Positions 36,019 to 44,851 are shown, numbered from the stretch's first letter. The stretch is 64,000 bases of DNA from Rhizobiaceae bacterium (GCA_023953845.1 JAMLJC010000001.1:3792501-3856500); one strand, 5' to 3'. Numbers and translations are program-made. The notes: generated by a model from the sequence alone, not told the origin.

Positions 36019-36672
36019 TTACCGCTTGTCGCGACTGCCGTAGCCGGCGACGAGTTCGGCCATCGTCTTCGATATGTGATCGTCCGCTGCGGCGAGACCT
36101 TCGGCGACGCCCGCCCGATCCTCCGCGGGACGGTTCTGGCTCGCCTTCCATTTGCCGTTCAATTCCGCGATTTCGATCTCGATGCCCACGATCCCCTTCA
36201 TCTGGCCGGCAATGAAGGCGTCCGGAGCGTCGGAGACATGCCACGGCTCCGCACGCGGCGCTTCATGTGCGTTCGTGAGCGCCGCAATCTGCTGGCCGAG
36301 CCACGCCGCGTCTTCCCTGACGACAGCCCGCCCGCGCGCCTGAACCATGGCGTAGTTCCAGGTGGGCACGACCTTTCCCGTCTGCCGCTTGGTCTCGTAC
36401 CACGAGGGCGTCACATACGTATCCACGCCCTGGAAGACGACAAGCACCGGTATTTCGGCCAGCGCCCGGATCGCCTGCCATTGCGGATTGGCGCGCGACA
36501 GGTGGGCGCGGAGAACGCCCTTGGGCGCGGCGTCCGCGTCGAGAAGAAAGGGCAACGGATTCGCAACCGGTCCGTCCTCGCCATTGCAGATCAGCAGGCC
36601 GAGCGGATGGGCTCGGATCAGTTCGTGAAGAACCTCCAGCCGGGTCTCCTGGAAATGGGGAGGCTGGTACAC
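36019..36672 (-). CDS. PaiB-like FMN-binding protein (putative transcriptional regulator)
   Basis: Protein of about 217 residues opening VYQPPHFQETRLEVLHELIRAHPLGLLI and containing NPLPFLLDAD, AHLSRANPQWQAI, YVTPSWYETKRQTGKVVPTWNYAMVQARG and MKGIVGIEIEIAELNGKWKASQNR, a full match to the PaiB/FMN-binding split-barrel family. PaiB was first described as a negative regulator of sporulation and protease genes in Bacillus; in proteobacteria its function is unproven. The start is taken as GTG 36672, directly before the YQPPHF motif, 13 bases after the stop of the upstream hydrolase gene, so the two are probably an operon. Confidence 0.85.
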   Translation of the reverse strand: MYQPPHFQETRLEVLHELIRAHPLGLLICNGEDGPVANPLPFLLDADAAPKGVLRAHLSRANPQWQAIRALAEIPVLVVFQGVDTYVTPSWYETKRQTGKVVPTWNYAMVQARGRAVVREDAAWLGQQIAALTNAHEAPRAEPWHVSDAPDAFIAGQMKGIVGIEIEIAELNGKWKASQNRPAEDRAGVAEGLAAADDHISKTMAELVAGYGSRDKR

Positions 36673-36685
36673 GGCCGGTTCCCGC

Positions 36686-37360
36686 TCAGCGAAGCCGTTT
36701 GGTTCTCTGGTCTGACAGTTCGCCGGCAAGCCGGCGGTCGAGATAGTCTGCACACTCGTCGAGCAGCAGTTGCGCATCATTGGCGAAGAAGTGGTTCGCG
36801 CCGGGCAGCGTCTTCTGCGTGATGGTGATGCCCTTTTGCGTATGCAGCTTGTCGACCAGCGTCTGGACGTCCTTCGGCGGCGCGACCTTGTCCGCGTCGC
36901 CGTGGATGATGAGGCCCGAAGAGGGACAGGGGGCGAGGAACGAGAAGTCGTAGATGTTGGGTTGCGGCGCGATCGAGATGAACCCCTCGATCTCGGGACG
37001 GCGCATCAGCAGCTGCATGCCGATCCACGCGCCGAAGGAATAACCTGCCACCCAGCAGGTCTTGGAATCGGGATGCAGCGACTGCACCCAGTCGAGCGCG
37101 GCCGCGGCATCCGACAACTCGCCAGCGCCATGGTCGAACTCGCCCTGGCTGCGGCCTATGCCGCGGAAGTTGAAACGCAGCGTCGTGAAGGCGCGTTTTT
37201 GGAACATATAGAAGAGGTCGTAGACGATCTTGTTGTTCATCGTCCCGCCGAACTGCGGATGCGGGTGCAGCACGATGGCGATCGGCGCGTTCTTCTCCTT
37301 GGAAGGCTGGTAGCGACCTTCCAGCCGACCGGCAGGACCGTTGAAAATAACCTCGGGCAT
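36686..37360 (-). CDS. alpha/beta hydrolase (COG2945-like)
   Basis: 224-residue hydrolase without signal peptide. LHPHPQFGGTMNNKIV follows the first strand, the nucleophile elbow is GYSFGAWIG (Ser), the acid is likely the Asp of LIIHGDADKVAPP, and the catalytic His is in PGANHFFAND. The form matches a widespread family of predicted cytoplasmic hydrolases of unknown substrate. It is followed by the PaiB-like gene after 13 bases and divergent from the suf cluster, whose promoter lies just beyond its start. Confidence 0.85.
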   Translation of the reverse strand: MPEVIFNGPAGRLEGRYQPSKEKNAPIAIVLHPHPQFGGTMNNKIVYDLFYMFQKRAFTTLRFNFRGIGRSQGEFDHGAGELSDAAAALDWVQSLHPDSKTCWVAGYSFGAWIGMQLLMRRPEIEGFISIAPQPNIYDFSFLAPCPSSGLIIHGDADKVAPPKDVQTLVDKLHTQKGITITQKTLPGANHFFANDAQLLLDECADYLDRRLAGELSDQRTKRLR

Positions 37361-37413
37361 CTATACTCCGTGCGCTTCGAACTCAGGCCGGGCCCGATCC
37401 GGCCCCTTCGGCC

Positions 37414-37463
37414 TTGACGGAGCCCCCGGGCCTCCCTAGAAGCTAGTTTAGAACGGTTCAAAA
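37414..37463 (+). promoter_or_regulatory. suf promoter with Irr (ICE) box
   Basis: A -35 box TTGACG (37414-37419) and a -10-like TAGAAG (37437-37442) are 17 bases apart. Covering the expected transcription start is TTTAGAA-CGG-TTCAAAA (37447-37463), which differs from a perfect inverted repeat of TTTAGAA at one position and matches the iron-control-element type bound by Irr in rhizobia. The suf cluster is a known Irr and/or RirA target there. The location suggests repression by Irr in low iron. It could also affect the divergent hydrolase gene. Confidence 0.6.
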
Positions 37464-37582
37464 CTGGCGGCCCGCGCCGCCGCTTGACAAGGCGGGTAAA
37501 TAGGACGCCTGCGTTCGTCATTTCAAGGAAATAACGCGCCGAGGCCGGGCAAGGCGCAGCAACAGGGTGAATTGACGGCGAA

Positions 37583-38743
37583 ATGGCCGTGGAGCGCGCA
37601 TATCTCGACCACAATGCAAGCGCTCCGCTGCGGGAGAGCGCTCGCTCGGCTATGGTCGATGCTCTGGCCGCGGCCAATCCGTCATCCGTCCATGCCGAGG
37701 GCAGGGCGGCGCGGGCAATTGTCGAGGAAGCGCGGCGTGGCGTGGCGGCGCTGGTCAGCGCGAAGCCCGACCATGTGGCGTTCACGTCGGGCGCGACCGA
37801 AGCCGCATCCACGTTGCTCTCGCCCGGGTGGCGGATGGGGCGCGGCGCGGTCCGCATGTCGCATCTTTACGTCTGCGCATCGGACCATCCCTGTCTTCTG
37901 GGCGGCGGCGGGTTCGACGGGACAGCCGTGACGCGCGTCGGTGTCGACCGAAACGGCGTCGTAGACCTTGGCGCTCTTGAAGCGGCCCTTGCCGGGCACG
38001 AAAAGGATGACGGGCTGCCGCTCGTCGCGCTGCACCATGCCAACAATGAGACCGGCGTGATCCAGCCTGTCGATGAAGTCTCGCGCATCGCGCGGACCGC
38101 AGGCGCTGTGATCGTGCTCGACGCCGTTCAGGCCGTAGGTCGAATTCCCGTGGATATATCGGCCGGTTACGCCGATTACCTGATTCTCTCTTCGCACAAG
38201 ATCGGCGGGCCGAAAGGCGCCGGCGCGATTGTGGCGGCTTCCGATCTGATGATGCCGCTGCCGCTCGTTGCCGGTGGCGGGCAGGAAAAGGGCCATCGCG
38301 CCGGTACGGAGAACGTGGCGGGAATTGCCGGCTTCGGAGCGGCTGCGCGTGAGGCGCTGGCTGAACTGCCGTATGTTGAATCGATACGTGAGCGGCGTGA
38401 TTCGATTGAGGGGCATCTGCGGGCAAGCGATTCCGCCGTCGAGATTTTTGGCGTTGGCGCATCGCGGCTGCCCAACACGACCTTCTTCGCTTTGCCTGGC
38501 ATAAAGGCCGAAACGGCGCAGATCGCCTTCGATCTGGCTGGGGTGGCGCTCTCGGCGGGTTCCGCTTGTTCGTCGGGAAAAGTAGGCCCCAGCCATGTGC
38601 TGAAGGCCATGGGTTTTGGCGACCGTGCAGGCGCGCTGCGCGTCTCCATCGGCATGTCTACGACCGACAAAGACGTCGAACTGTTCAAGGCGGCGCTGGC
38701 CGGCATCCTGTCGCGTCGCCGCGAAGTCACCAGGGCAGCTTAG
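37583..38743 (+). CDS. cysteine desulfurase (NifS/IscS-like), first gene of suf locus
   Basis: 386-residue PLP enzyme. AYLDHNASAPLRESARSAM starts the fold, HHANNETGVIQPVDEVS and VLDAVQAVGRIPVD bind PLP, LILSSHKIGGPKGAGA carries the Schiff-base Lys, and SAGSACSSGKVGPSHVLKAMG carries the persulfide Cys. It removes sulfur from cysteine for Fe-S assembly. In rhizobia the gene at this position is a second desulfurase of the suf operon (called sufS2 in Rhizobium). The 157-base gap to sufB is longer than within the rest of the cluster. The ribosome site is weak. Confidence 0.93.
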   Translation: MAVERAYLDHNASAPLRESARSAMVDALAAANPSSVHAEGRAARAIVEEARRGVAALVSAKPDHVAFTSGATEAASTLLSPGWRMGRGAVRMSHLYVCASDHPCLLGGGGFDGTAVTRVGVDRNGVVDLGALEAALAGHEKDDGLPLVALHHANNETGVIQPVDEVSRIARTAGAVIVLDAVQAVGRIPVDISAGYADYLILSSHKIGGPKGAGAIVAASDLMMPLPLVAGGGQEKGHRAGTENVAGIAGFGAAAREALAELPYVESIRERRDSIEGHLRASDSAVEIFGVGASRLPNTTFFALPGIKAETAQIAFDLAGVALSAGSACSSGKVGPSHVLKAMGFGDRAGALRVSIGMSTTDKDVELFKAALAGILSRRREVTRAA

Positions 38744-38900
38744 GCGGCTTTGGTCAGGACGCATATCTGGACTGCGCGATTGCGCGGTCCTGCCGGGGTG
38801 AAAGCCGGCGCGAGAGGCACTATATGGAGCGCACGCCGCCCCATGGTGCCATAGTTTGAAAACGGCCGGGCCTTGAACCCGGCATGGATGGAGAACGCCG

Positions 38901-40421
38901 ATGCCTGCCGTGCAGGAGACGATCGATCGCGTCAAGAAGATCGACGTCGACCAATACAAATATGGATTCGAGACCGAGATCGAGACGGACAAGGCCCCCA
39001 AGGGCCTGAACGAGGACATCATCCGGTTCATCTCCAGCAAGAAGAACGAGCCGGACTGGATGCTCGAATGGCGTCTGGAGGCGTTTCGCCGGTGGCTGAC
39101 GCTGGAGGAGCCGACTTGGGCGCGCGTCGACTATCCGAAGATCGACTTCCAGGACATCCACTACTACGCAGCGCCGAAGAACCAGACCGGACCGAAGTCG
39201 CTGGACGAGGTCGATCCGGAACTGCTCAAGGTCTACGAGAAGCTCGGCATTCCGTTGAAGGAGCAGGAGATTCTGGCGGGTGTGAAGAAGGCGGCGCCTG
39301 CCGACGGCGAGAGCGCCGACAACGACAACATCTACAAGACCGGCCGCGTGGCCGTCGACGCGGTGTTCGATAGCGTGTCGGTTGTCACCACCTTCAAGGA
39401 GGAACTGGCCAAGGCCGGCGTCATCTTCTGCTCGATCTCGGAAGCCATCCGCGAGCATCCGGAACTGGTGAAAAAATATCTCGGCTCGGTCGTGCCGACC
39501 ACCGACAATTTCTACGCCACGCTGAATTCGGCGGTCTTCACCGACGGTTCCTTCGTCTTCGTGCCGAAGGGCGTGCGCTGCCCGATGGAACTCTCGACCT
39601 ATTTCCGTATCAACGAGAAGAACACCGGCCAGTTCGAGCGCACGCTGATCATCGCGGAGGAGGGGGCCTACGTCTCCTATCTCGAAGGCTGCACCGCGCC
39701 GCAGCGCGACGAGAACCAGCTTCACGCAGCCGTCGTCGAATTGATCGCGCTGGATGATGCCGAGATCAAATATTCGACCGTCCAGAACTGGTATCCCGGC
39801 GACGCGCAAGGCAAGGGCGGCATCTACAACTTTGTCACCAAGCGCGGCGATTGCCGTGGCGACCGCTCCAAGATCTCGTGGACGCAGGTGGAGACCGGTT
39901 CGGCCATCACCTGGAAGTACCCGTCCTGTATCCTGCGCGGCGACGATTCACGCGGCGAGTTCTACTCCATCGCCGTCTCGAACGGTTACCAGCAGGTCGA
40001 CAGCGGCACCAAGATGATCCATCTCGGCAAGAACACGTCGAGCCGCATCATCTCCAAAGGCATTGCGGCGGGCTTCTCGCAGAATACCTATCGCGGACAG
40101 GTCTCGGCGCATCGCAAGGCCGCCAATGCGCGCAACTTCACCAATTGCGACTCGCTTCTGATCGGCGACCGGTGCGGAGCGCATACCGTTCCCTATATCG
40201 AGGCGAAGAACTCCACGGCGCAATTCGAGCACGAGGCGACCACCTCCAAGATTTCCGAAGACGCCAAGTTTTACGTCATGCAGCGCGGCATCCCTGAGGA
40301 AGAGGCGATCGCCCTCATCGTCAACGGCTTCGTGCGCGAGGTCATCCAGGAGTTGCCGATGGAATTCGCCGTCGAGGCGCAGAAGCTGATCAACATCTCG
40401 CTTGAGGGGAGCGTGGGATAG
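38901..40421 (+). CDS. sufB: Fe-S cluster assembly scaffold SufB
   Basis: 506-residue SufB with the family hallmarks GVIFCSISEAIREHPELVKKYLGSVVPTTDNFYATLNSAVFTDGSFVFVPKGVRCPMELSTYFRIN, EEGAYVSYLEGCTAPQRDENQLHAAVVELIA and TNCDSLLIGDRCGAHTVPYIEAKN; the last includes a Cys implicated in cluster binding. With SufC and SufD it forms the SufBC2D scaffold in the cytoplasm. GGAGAACGCCG precedes the ATG. sufC follows after 56 bases. Confidence 0.97.
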   Translation: MPAVQETIDRVKKIDVDQYKYGFETEIETDKAPKGLNEDIIRFISSKKNEPDWMLEWRLEAFRRWLTLEEPTWARVDYPKIDFQDIHYYAAPKNQTGPKSLDEVDPELLKVYEKLGIPLKEQEILAGVKKAAPADGESADNDNIYKTGRVAVDAVFDSVSVVTTFKEELAKAGVIFCSISEAIREHPELVKKYLGSVVPTTDNFYATLNSAVFTDGSFVFVPKGVRCPMELSTYFRINEKNTGQFERTLIIAEEGAYVSYLEGCTAPQRDENQLHAAVVELIALDDAEIKYSTVQNWYPGDAQGKGGIYNFVTKRGDCRGDRSKISWTQVETGSAITWKYPSCILRGDDSRGEFYSIAVSNGYQQVDSGTKMIHLGKNTSSRIISKGIAAGFSQNTYRGQVSAHRKAANARNFTNCDSLLIGDRCGAHTVPYIEAKNSTAQFEHEATTSKISEDAKFYVMQRGIPEEEAIALIVNGFVREVIQELPMEFAVEAQKLINISLEGSVG

Positions 40422-40477
40422 TCCGCCGACTGGATCACGTGTGACTTTCGCGAAACGGATTTGAAAGCCAAAGAACA

Positions 40478-41236
40478 ATGCTTGAAATCAGAAACCTTCA
40501 CGCCAAGATCGCCGATACGGACACGGAGATCATCCGTGGCCTGAACCTGACCGTGAACGCGGGCGAGGTGGCTGCCATCATGGGGCCGAATGGGTCCGGC
40601 AAGTCGACGCTCTCCTATATTCTCGCCGGCCGCGATGACTGTGAGGTCACCGAGGGCGACATTCTTTACAATGGCGAGTCTATCCTCGATCTCGATCCGG
40701 CCGAGCGCGCCGTCAAGGGCATCTTCCTCGCCTTCCAATATCCGATGGAGATACCGGGCGTGGCGACGATGGAGTTTTTGAAGGTCGCCATGAACGCGCA
40801 GCGCAAGGCGCGCGGCGAGGAACCGCTCAAGGTTCCGGATTTCCTCAAGCGCGTGAAGGAAGCGACCGCTTCGCTCGACATGGACATGGCCATGCTCAAG
40901 CGGCCGCTGAATGTCGGCTTCTCGGGTGGCGAGAAGAAGCGGGCCGAAATCCTGCAGATGAAGCTCCTGGAGCCGAAGCTCTGCGTTCTCGACGAGACCG
41001 ATTCCGGCCTTGACATCGACGCGCTCAAGATCGTTGCGGATGGCGTGAATTCGCTGCGCGCGCCGGACCGTGCGGTGATCGTCATCACCCACTACCAGCG
41101 TTTGCTGGACTATATCGTGCCGGACACCGTGCACGTCCTCTACAGGGGGCAGGTCATCAAGTCCGGCGACAAGACGCTGGCGCACGATCTCGAGGCCCAT
41201 GGCTATGCCGGCTTCATCCAGGAGGCGGCGGAGTGA
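40478..41236 (+). CDS. sufC: Fe-S cluster assembly ATPase SufC
   Basis: 252-residue soluble ABC ATPase: Walker A GPNGSGKSTLSYILAGR, signature FSGGEKKRAEILQMKLL, Walker B LCVLDETDSGLDIDALK and the SufC-specific FLAFQYPMEIPGVATMEFL. It energises the SufBCD scaffold and is not a transporter. Its stop codon overlaps the GTG start of sufD (GTGA), so the two are translationally coupled. Confidence 0.97.
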   Translation: MLEIRNLHAKIADTDTEIIRGLNLTVNAGEVAAIMGPNGSGKSTLSYILAGRDDCEVTEGDILYNGESILDLDPAERAVKGIFLAFQYPMEIPGVATMEFLKVAMNAQRKARGEEPLKVPDFLKRVKEATASLDMDMAMLKRPLNVGFSGGEKKRAEILQMKLLEPKLCVLDETDSGLDIDALKIVADGVNSLRAPDRAVIVITHYQRLLDYIVPDTVHVLYRGQVIKSGDKTLAHDLEAHGYAGFIQEAAE

Positions 41237-42510
41237 ACGTCATGAACATGCACGCAGCACCGCCGCGCACGAAGGCGGAAAGCGCGCTGATCGATGCTTT
41301 CGGCGCCCGATTGGCGGATTTGCCGGGCGATGGCGTCGTCATGATCAAGCGCGACAACGCGGTGGAGCAACTGAAGCTCGGCCTGCCGACCAAGCGGATC
41401 GAGGCCTGGCACTATACGGATCTGCGCCGGCTGTTGACGACGGTGCCGGAATTCGACGGTACTTTGACCGCGAAGGTGGTGGCGCCGGTCGTTGAAGGTT
41501 CGACCGTTCTGCCGCTGCTCAATGGCGTGTCGTCGGCAAAGTTGCCCAAGGTTGAAGGATTGTCGATCGAGCGCGTTGCCGACAAGCTGATCGACGGCTC
41601 GCTGGCCGCGGCGCTGGAGCCGCAAGGCTCCGACGATACGATCGGCGCACTGAATGTGGCATTCGCCGCCGACGGTTACTTTGTTGACATCGCGGCCGGT
41701 ACCGAGATGGACGCGCCGGTCGAGATCCAGAATGTGCAGGCCGGCGGGCAGGTGCATGTGCGCGTGCCAGTGCGCGTCGGCGACGGCGCCAGGGCGGGCA
41801 TCGTCGAGCACCATACCGGAACCGATGCGGCGCTGGTTTCCTCGGTAGGCAATCTGCTGGTCGGCGACGATGCCGAGGTGCTTTACGTCATCGTGCAGGC
41901 GCAGCCCGATGGCGCGACGCATCTTGGCCAGTTCAATGCCTGGATCGGCAAGAACGCGAAGCTGACGCTGTTCGTCATGAATGCCGGCGGCAAGCTGGTG
42001 CGTCAGGAGATCCGGGTCACCACGAAGGGCGAGGGATCGGATTTCCAGCTTCGCGGCGTCAACCTTTTGGCCGGCAACACCCACACCGACGTCACCATGG
42101 TGCTCGACCATGCCGTGCCGAACACGGGCTCTCGCGAACTGGTCCGCAATGTCGTGACGGGGCGCGCGCAGGGTGTGTTCCAGGGCCGCATCAACGTGCA
42201 TCAGGTCGCGCAGAAGACCGATGCCAAGATGGCCTGCAACACGCTGCTGCTTTCGGATGACGGCGAGTTTTCGAGCAAGCCCGAGCTGGAAATATTCGCC
42301 GACGACGTCGCCTGCGGCCATGGCGCGACCGTCACCGAGATCGATCGCAATCATCTCTTCTACATGATGGCGCGCAGCATCGACGAGAAGACGGCGCGGG
42401 GCCTGCTGGTAAAGGCGTTCCTCGCCGAGGTGATCGAGGAACTGGAAAACGAGCCGGTTGTCGAGGCGCTGGAAGCGCGGCTCGAGGACTGGTTCGCAAC
42501 GCATGGGTGA
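41233..42510 (+). CDS. sufD: Fe-S cluster assembly protein SufD
   Basis: 425 residues of the SufB/SufD beta-helix family: GLPTKRIEAWHYTDLRRLLTTVPEFD near the N-terminus, then VRNVVTGRAQGVFQGRINVHQVAQKTDAKMACNTLLLSDDGEFSSKPELEIFADDVACGHGATVTEIDRNHLFYMMARSIDEKTARGLLVKAFLAEV at the C-terminus. The His in CGHGAT is the residue linked to cluster assembly in SufD. GTG 41233 overlaps the sufC stop; ATG 41242 is a possible alternative. Confidence 0.96.
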   Translation: MNVMNMHAAPPRTKAESALIDAFGARLADLPGDGVVMIKRDNAVEQLKLGLPTKRIEAWHYTDLRRLLTTVPEFDGTLTAKVVAPVVEGSTVLPLLNGVSSAKLPKVEGLSIERVADKLIDGSLAAALEPQGSDDTIGALNVAFAADGYFVDIAAGTEMDAPVEIQNVQAGGQVHVRVPVRVGDGARAGIVEHHTGTDAALVSSVGNLLVGDDAEVLYVIVQAQPDGATHLGQFNAWIGKNAKLTLFVMNAGGKLVRQEIRVTTKGEGSDFQLRGVNLLAGNTHTDVTMVLDHAVPNTGSRELVRNVVTGRAQGVFQGRINVHQVAQKTDAKMACNTLLLSDDGEFSSKPELEIFADDVACGHGATVTEIDRNHLFYMMARSIDEKTARGLLVKAFLAEVIEELENEPVVEALEARLEDWFATHG

Positions 42511-42518
42511 GCAGGTAG

Positions 42519-42656
42519 GTTGACCCTTCTCCGCCTCGCTTCGCTCGGTACCTCTCCCCAGAGAGGCAAGGAACTAAAACTGAAAGAGCGCCGGCATCGC
42601 GGCAGCGGTTCCTCTCCCCTTTGAGGAGAGGTGGCCCGAAGGGCCGGAGAGGGGTG
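42519..42656. repeat. intergenic palindromic repeat-like element between sufD and sufS
   Basis: This stretch looks like the palindromic intergenic elements scattered through rhizobial genomes. Three hairpins are visible: CCTCT/AGAGG (42551-42555 with 42562-42566), CCTCTCC/GGAGAGG (42611-42617 with 42625-42631) and GGCCC/GGGCC (42633-42637 with 42641-42645). CCTCTCC and GGAGAG units recur throughout. No second copy lies in this window, so the repeat call rests on its look. Confidence 0.5.
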
Positions 42657-42677
42657 ATTTTGGCACGGGCTTTGAAG

Positions 42678-43919
42678 ATGGACCAGTCATCCGTAGCACT
42701 TCCCTACGACGTCGAGGCGATCCGCCGCGACTTCCCGATTCTGTCTCGCGAAGTCTACGGCAAGCCGCTGGTCTATCTGGACAATGGTGCGTCCGCCCAG
42801 AAGCCGCAGGCAGTGCTCGATGCCATCCAGAACGCCTACGCCAACGAATATGCCAATGTTCATCGCGGTCTGCATTTCCTGTCGAATGCCGCGACCGACG
42901 CCTACGAGAAGGCGAGGGAAACCGTTCGCCGTTTTCTGAACGCTCCTTCGGTCGACCAGATCGTGTTCACATCGAATTCGACCTCGGCCATCAACACGGT
43001 CGCTTATGGCTGGGGCATGCCGAATATCGGCGCTGACGACGAGATCGTCCTCTCCATCATGGAGCATCACTCGAACATCGTGCCGTGGCATTTCATCCGC
43101 GAGCGGCAAGGCGCGAAGCTCGTCTGGGCGCCAGTGGACGATCAGGGCACCTTCCATATCGAGGATTTCGAGAAGTGCCTGACGGAGCGCACGAAGCTCG
43201 TCGCCATCACGCATATGTCGAACGCGCTGGGCACGGTCACGCAGATCAAGGAGATCTGCCGCATCGCTCACGAGCGCGGCATTCCCGTGCTGGTCGACGG
43301 CAGCCAGTCGGCCGTCCATATGCCGGTTGACGTGCAGGACCTCGACTGCGACTGGTTCGTCTTCACCGGTCACAAGGTGTATGGCCCGTCCGGCATCGGC
43401 GTGCTCTACGGCAAGAAGGAGCGCTTGCAGGCCATGCGCCCCTTCCAGGGTGGCGGCGAGATGATCGTCGAGGTGACGGAAGACGTCGTGACCTATAACG
43501 ACCCGCCGCATCGTTTCGAGGCTGGCACGCCCCCGATCGTGCAGGCCATCGGGCTGGGAGCGGCGCTCGATTATATGGACTCTGTCGGGCGCGATCGGAT
43601 CGCGGCGCATGAGGCGGAGCTGAAGCGCTACGCCCACGATCGCTTGCGCGCGATAAACTCGCTGCGCATCTTCGGCGACGCGCCGGACAAAGGGGCAATC
43701 ATTTCCTTCGAGCTTCAGGGCATCCACGCGCATGACGTCTCGATGGTCATCGACCGAGCCGGCGTCGCGGTGCGGGCAGGCACGCATTGCGCGCAACCGC
43801 TGTTGAAACGGTTCGGCGTCACCTCCACATGCAGGGCATCCTTCGGTATGTACAACACGCTGGCCGAGGTTGACGCCTTGGCAGAAGCGCTGGAAAAGGC
43901 GCGGAAGTTCTTCGGGTGA
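42678..43919 (+). CDS. sufS: cysteine desulfurase SufS
   Basis: 413-residue group II (SufS/CsdB-type) cysteine desulfurase: YDVEAIRRDFPILSREVYGKPLVYLDNGASAQKPQ, EHHSNIVPWH, THMSNALGTV, LVDGSQSAVHMPVDV, the PLP lysine in FTGHKVYGPSG near residue 233, and the active Cys in VRAGTHCAQPLLKRFG near residue 370. It supplies persulfide sulfur to the SufBCD scaffold, normally with a SufE or SufU partner, which is not in the window. ATG 42678 matches the usual N-terminus. Its stop overlaps the next start (GTGA). Confidence 0.96.
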   Translation: MDQSSVALPYDVEAIRRDFPILSREVYGKPLVYLDNGASAQKPQAVLDAIQNAYANEYANVHRGLHFLSNAATDAYEKARETVRRFLNAPSVDQIVFTSNSTSAINTVAYGWGMPNIGADDEIVLSIMEHHSNIVPWHFIRERQGAKLVWAPVDDQGTFHIEDFEKCLTERTKLVAITHMSNALGTVTQIKEICRIAHERGIPVLVDGSQSAVHMPVDVQDLDCDWFVFTGHKVYGPSGIGVLYGKKERLQAMRPFQGGGEMIVEVTEDVVTYNDPPHRFEAGTPPIVQAIGLGAALDYMDSVGRDRIAAHEAELKRYAHDRLRAINSLRIFGDAPDKGAIISFELQGIHAHDVSMVIDRAGVAVRAGTHCAQPLLKRFGVTSTCRASFGMYNTLAEVDALAEALEKARKFFG

Positions 43920-44311
43920 GCGATATGGACGACGCATCCGCAAACATCGACCAAGCCACGGCTTCGCAGTCCGGGGCATCGGTTTCGGCTATACCGGCCG
44001 ACGAGCTGGCGCGTTTGACGGACGATATCGTGGCGGCGCTCAAGACCGTCTACGATCCCGAGATTCCTGCCGATATCTACGAACTCGGACTGGTCTATAA
44101 AATCGACATCGAGGACGACCGTTCCGTCAAGATCGATATGACCTTGACGGCCCCCGGATGTCCGGTGGCGGGCGAGATGCCGGGCTGGGTGGAGAATGCC
44201 GTCAGCGCCGTCGAAGGCGTTTCCGGCGTGGACGTGAAGATGGTGTTCGATCCGCCATGGACGCCCGACCGCATGTCGGAAGAGGCGCAGGTCGCCGTCG
44301 GCTGGTATTGA
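43916..44311 (+). CDS. sufT: SUF system protein of the MIP18/DUF59 family (SufT-like)
   Basis: 131 residues with a poorly ordered N-terminus followed by a MIP18/DUF59 domain: LTDDIVAALKTVYDPEIPADIYELGLVYKIDIEDD, VKIDMTLTAPGCPVAGEMPGWV (conserved Cys) and VKMVFDPPWTPDRMSEEAQ. Proteins of this family at suf loci aid maturation or delivery of Fe-S clusters. GTG 43916 overlaps the sufS stop, implying coupling; ATG 43925 is possible. In rhizobial literature the equivalent is often sufX/yitW-like, so the symbol is tentative. Confidence 0.88.
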   Translation: MSDMDDASANIDQATASQSGASVSAIPADELARLTDDIVAALKTVYDPEIPADIYELGLVYKIDIEDDRSVKIDMTLTAPGCPVAGEMPGWVENAVSAVEGVSGVDVKMVFDPPWTPDRMSEEAQVAVGWY

Positions 44312-44362
44312 GGGCGGGCGCAGATCGCCAGCCCTTCGCGTTGTGGCGATTTACTGGTGCGA

Positions 44363-44677
44363 TCACTCGCGCCGCAATACGTCGACGATCCGGCGGGTCC
44401 CCGGCTCGACGAGCAGGATGTCGTCGCCTACCGCGACGTATTCGTATTGCATTGTCAGACCCGGCGCTGCCAGCGGCGTCAACGTGATCGTATCGGGCAA
44501 TTCGGCACCGACGACGATGTCATAGTCGCTCGGCAGTTCCACCACAGCGGGCGGCTGCTTCACGACATATTCGCGGATAATAATCTGATCTTCCGGGCTG
44601 ACGACGACCGCTTGTGCCCAGGCCGCGCCCGAAAACAGGAGTGCTGCCGCGGTGACAACGGGAATTGCTTTCTTCAT
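44363..44677 (-). CDS. secreted DUF1236-type small protein
   Basis: 104 residues with a clear Sec signal (MKKAIPVVTAAALLFSGAAWA, cleavage after AWA) and a short mature domain VVVSPEDQIIIREYVVKQPPAVVELPSDYDIVVGAELPDTITLTPLAAPGLTMQYEYVAVGDDILLVEPGTRRIVDVLRR, the pattern of DUF1236 proteins, which Rhizobiales carry in several copies. Periplasmic, function unknown. It lies on the opposite strand between the SufT-like gene and sufA. GGAG stands nine bases before the ATG. Confidence 0.8.
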   Translation of the reverse strand: MKKAIPVVTAAALLFSGAAWAQAVVVSPEDQIIIREYVVKQPPAVVELPSDYDIVVGAELPDTITLTPLAAPGLTMQYEYVAVGDDILLVEPGTRRIVDVLRRE

Positions 44678-44851
44678 GGGTTCATAACTCCGTGGTCCCT
44701 CACTTCCAGAAACTGCCGGATCGGACAACGGTTCCTGACGGATGTGATGACGCATAAGCGGCGGACTTGCGGGCGGTAGGAATCTTCACCATCTTCAGCT
44801 AGAGTCACGATATTGCGCAGGCCTTGAACCTGCCGCGAGTGGAGTTTTGGA

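Noticed and set aside
37484..37502. TTGACA followed by TAAATA near the first suf gene, considered as second promoter
   Set aside because: The boxes are only seven bases apart and no -10 stands at 16-18 bases.
44324..44350. Inverted repeat ATCGCCA/TGGCGAT after the SufT-like gene, considered as terminator
   Set aside because: Only seven pairs around a 13-base loop and two T; too weak to call.
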